Source: Acanthosepion esculentum (taxonomy: Eukaryota; Mollusca; Cephalopoda; Sepiida; Sepiidae). From it: DNA of 64,000 nucleotides. Both the position numbers and the translations under genes were made by a program. The stretch is from the NCBI GenBank assembly GCA_964036315.1, contig OZ038488.1:66221142-66285141 (forward strand). The letters are read 5' to 3'. Each line of letters opens with the position of its first letter. Position 1 is the stretch's first letter. Below, piece by piece: positions 62,585 to 64,000 of this stretch. The notes under the pieces are model-generated. The model did no database searches. It was given only the letters and a program-made list of their open reading frames with translations, and was not told the origin of the DNA.

Positions 62585-63600
62585 TTTATTTATTTTATAA
62601 ACGTTATTTCTGGTAGACAGATATCCAAAGCATTCTTCTCTAGACACATTTTGACGCTATCTCTTGTACGCACGCATACACACGCATGAAGCCTGAAGGG
62701 AGGAATTCAGTGATTCTCCCAACGGGAGCGCAACCATACCGTTCAACTATTACTGGTTGCAATAACAGATTTTCTATCAACAGGCTTTTTTCTTTAGTTG
62801 TCTCTTCCTGCCCACAGGGGACGTTCTGTTGTATCTTCACTTCCCTGCGTTGTCTTCCTCATTAATCTCTACTTTTTTCTCAAATCCCCAACTCCTTTTT
62901 CCTTTCTTTTACTTTCTTTTTTCCTTTTTCGTCACTCATTTTCTTGCTAAATTCTTTTTTTCTTCCTTTCGCTCTTCTTTCTTTCTTCCTTTCTTTTCCC
63001 AATGCTTGTTTTTTCTACCTTTCTTTTTGTGTTCAACAGTCGTTTAGTTTCTTTCTTTACTGCTTTTTCTTTCTTTCACTCTCATATTTTCTATTCTCTC
63101 GACTCTTTCCTCCCTTTTATCTATTTCCCTCTTTCTCTTTCTGTCACTCACTCTATCTTCTTATCTATCTAATTATCTTTTTCTCAGTAACAAGGAGTTT
63201 ATAAACCATTAAAATTCGAGGAGTTAAATAAAAAAAACATCTTGAGTTGAAATTCTTAACCACAGACAGACACTGAAGAAGAAAGGACTACATTGGACTT
63301 CACTTCAAAACACAAATTGTAAAACAATTATACAAAAACTCTGTGTGTGATCTCTGGCTTTTTTCTTTTCTTCTCGTTATTATTTGTTAGTTTATTTATT
63401 TATTTGAACGTCTTTTTGTAAAGGAGTGGTTGGTTGTTCTCAATAGCAGTCTATGAATTTGCCGTCACAAGTGCACCCATGAGTGAGGCACGAGGTGCAT
63501 TTTTTCTCTCGTTAAATTAAGCAGAGTGACCCCTTGAAATAGTCTCTAGCACCAACAAGACTGGGTGACACAATTTAAAACTTAACAACTCGGGATTTCC
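62585..63600. other. Pyrimidine-rich interval, otherwise unassigned
   Basis: From 62850 to 63190 the plus strand is strongly C/T-rich (CTTT-type), which creates spurious Phe/Ser-rich frames. 62640-62840 and 63200-63600 hold nothing recognised. Confidence 0.6.
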
Positions 63601-63609
63601 ACTTGCTTT

Positions 63610-64000
63610 TTTTTTTTATCTATCTAAGGCCGCCATATCTATTTTTAATGTATTATTTTTATCTTACCGAGAAAAAATTAGTTGCCTACAATACGAAAAC
63701 GCAAAAAATCAGCATACCGTGATGAAAAAAATGTTTTAAACATAATGAAAACATAGTTTTATCATCAAAATAATTATGTTATTATTAAGAGGAAAGATCA
63801 AAGTATTTTTGAATATTCAATTATTATTTTTTACTCCTTTTTACAACATTCGAAATTTTGATTAAAAATCTTGTTTTTCTTGCGTCAGCGGATGTACTGT
63901 ACAGTATCAAATTTTAACGTCTTTTTGCGGTGAAATACATTAATTTGGAAATTCTTGCAAAAATCGAATAATTGTAGGATTTTAATGAAGTTCTTAGGAC
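63610..64000 (+). mobile_element. Arm copy of the fold-back family, runs off right edge
   Basis: Matches the left arm 23490-23760: AGTTTTATCATCAAAATAAT, TTATTAAGAGGAAAGATCAA AGTATTTTTG, CATTCGAAATTTTGATTAAA, and ACATTAATTTGGAAATTCTT GCAAAAATCGAATAATTGTAGG. It continues past base 64000, so an inverted partner arm may lie outside. Confidence 0.75.

Noticed and set aside
62829..63204. Phe/Ser-rich frames suggesting membrane segments
   Set aside because: They arise from a pyrimidine-rich CTTT tract.

Overview
This window reads as intergenic or intronic DNA from an AT-rich, repeat-laden invertebrate animal genome. I find no intact protein-coding host gene. The evidence for a metazoan nuclear genome is eukaryotic tRNA genes, many families of 5'-truncated LINEs, Gypsy LTR sequence, mariner, hAT and pogo elements, 5S rRNA/tRNA chimeric SINEs and long (AT)n(GT)n tracts. 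The texture (long TA/CA arrays, recurrent TGGCACAAGGCC motifs, compound SINEs) recalls molluscs, perhaps cephalopods, but that is an impression and not a proof.

Layout. 1-2545: decayed CR1/Jockey-type LINE on the minus strand (endonuclease, RT, C-terminal region) running off the left edge. 3150-6720: LINE tails and a 5S-tRNA SINE. 7378-8193: internally deleted mariner-like element with matching terminal inverted repeats. 9836-11715: RTE-like LINE tail and an unnamed dispersed repeat. 12405-14290: 3' part of a third LINE family (minus). 14960-15365: transposase scrap with a Helitron-like end. 15665-16045: SINE. 17620-18540: minisatellite split by a hAT element. 19395-20310: tandem LTR-like units. 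21060-21515: minisatellite. 23345-24190: large fold-back element, with a third arm copy at 63610-64000. 25955-26141: pogo-type MITE. 26868-27600: Helitron-like repeat carrying a 75-bp minisatellite. 28780-28891: two palindromes. 29390-31362: fragments of R2-superfamily (Dong/R4-like) LINEs joined at (AAT)n tracts. 31485-35690: CR1 LINE pieces, SINEs, long (TA)n, and a LINE-in-LINE insertion with a 9-bp target duplication. 35683-38201: truncated Gypsy element with one LTR. 38235-39108: four tandem tRNA-Asn units, only the last intact. 40131-40214: tRNA-Leu(CAG). 42797-49860: SINEs, a solo LTR, a second Helitron-like copy and duplicated segments. 50279-52020: mariner nested in a hAT. 52400-64000: LINE remains, inverted-repeat elements, microsatellites, an RTE LINE fragment and a Dong-like LINE bounded on both sides by (AAT)n.

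How the parts relate. The DNA is mainly layered insertions. Non-autonomous SINEs share 3' ends with LINEs in the same window, LINEs insert in older LINEs or in trinucleotide repeats, and DNA transposons sit inside one another. The two functional-looking genes are Pol III tRNA genes. The most unusual structures are the Dong-like LINEs tied to (AAT)n, the modular 5S-tRNA SINEs, the 300-bp inverted repeat with 99/100 matching arms at 58174-58473, and the decaying tRNA-Asn tandem array. All alignments were made by eye.
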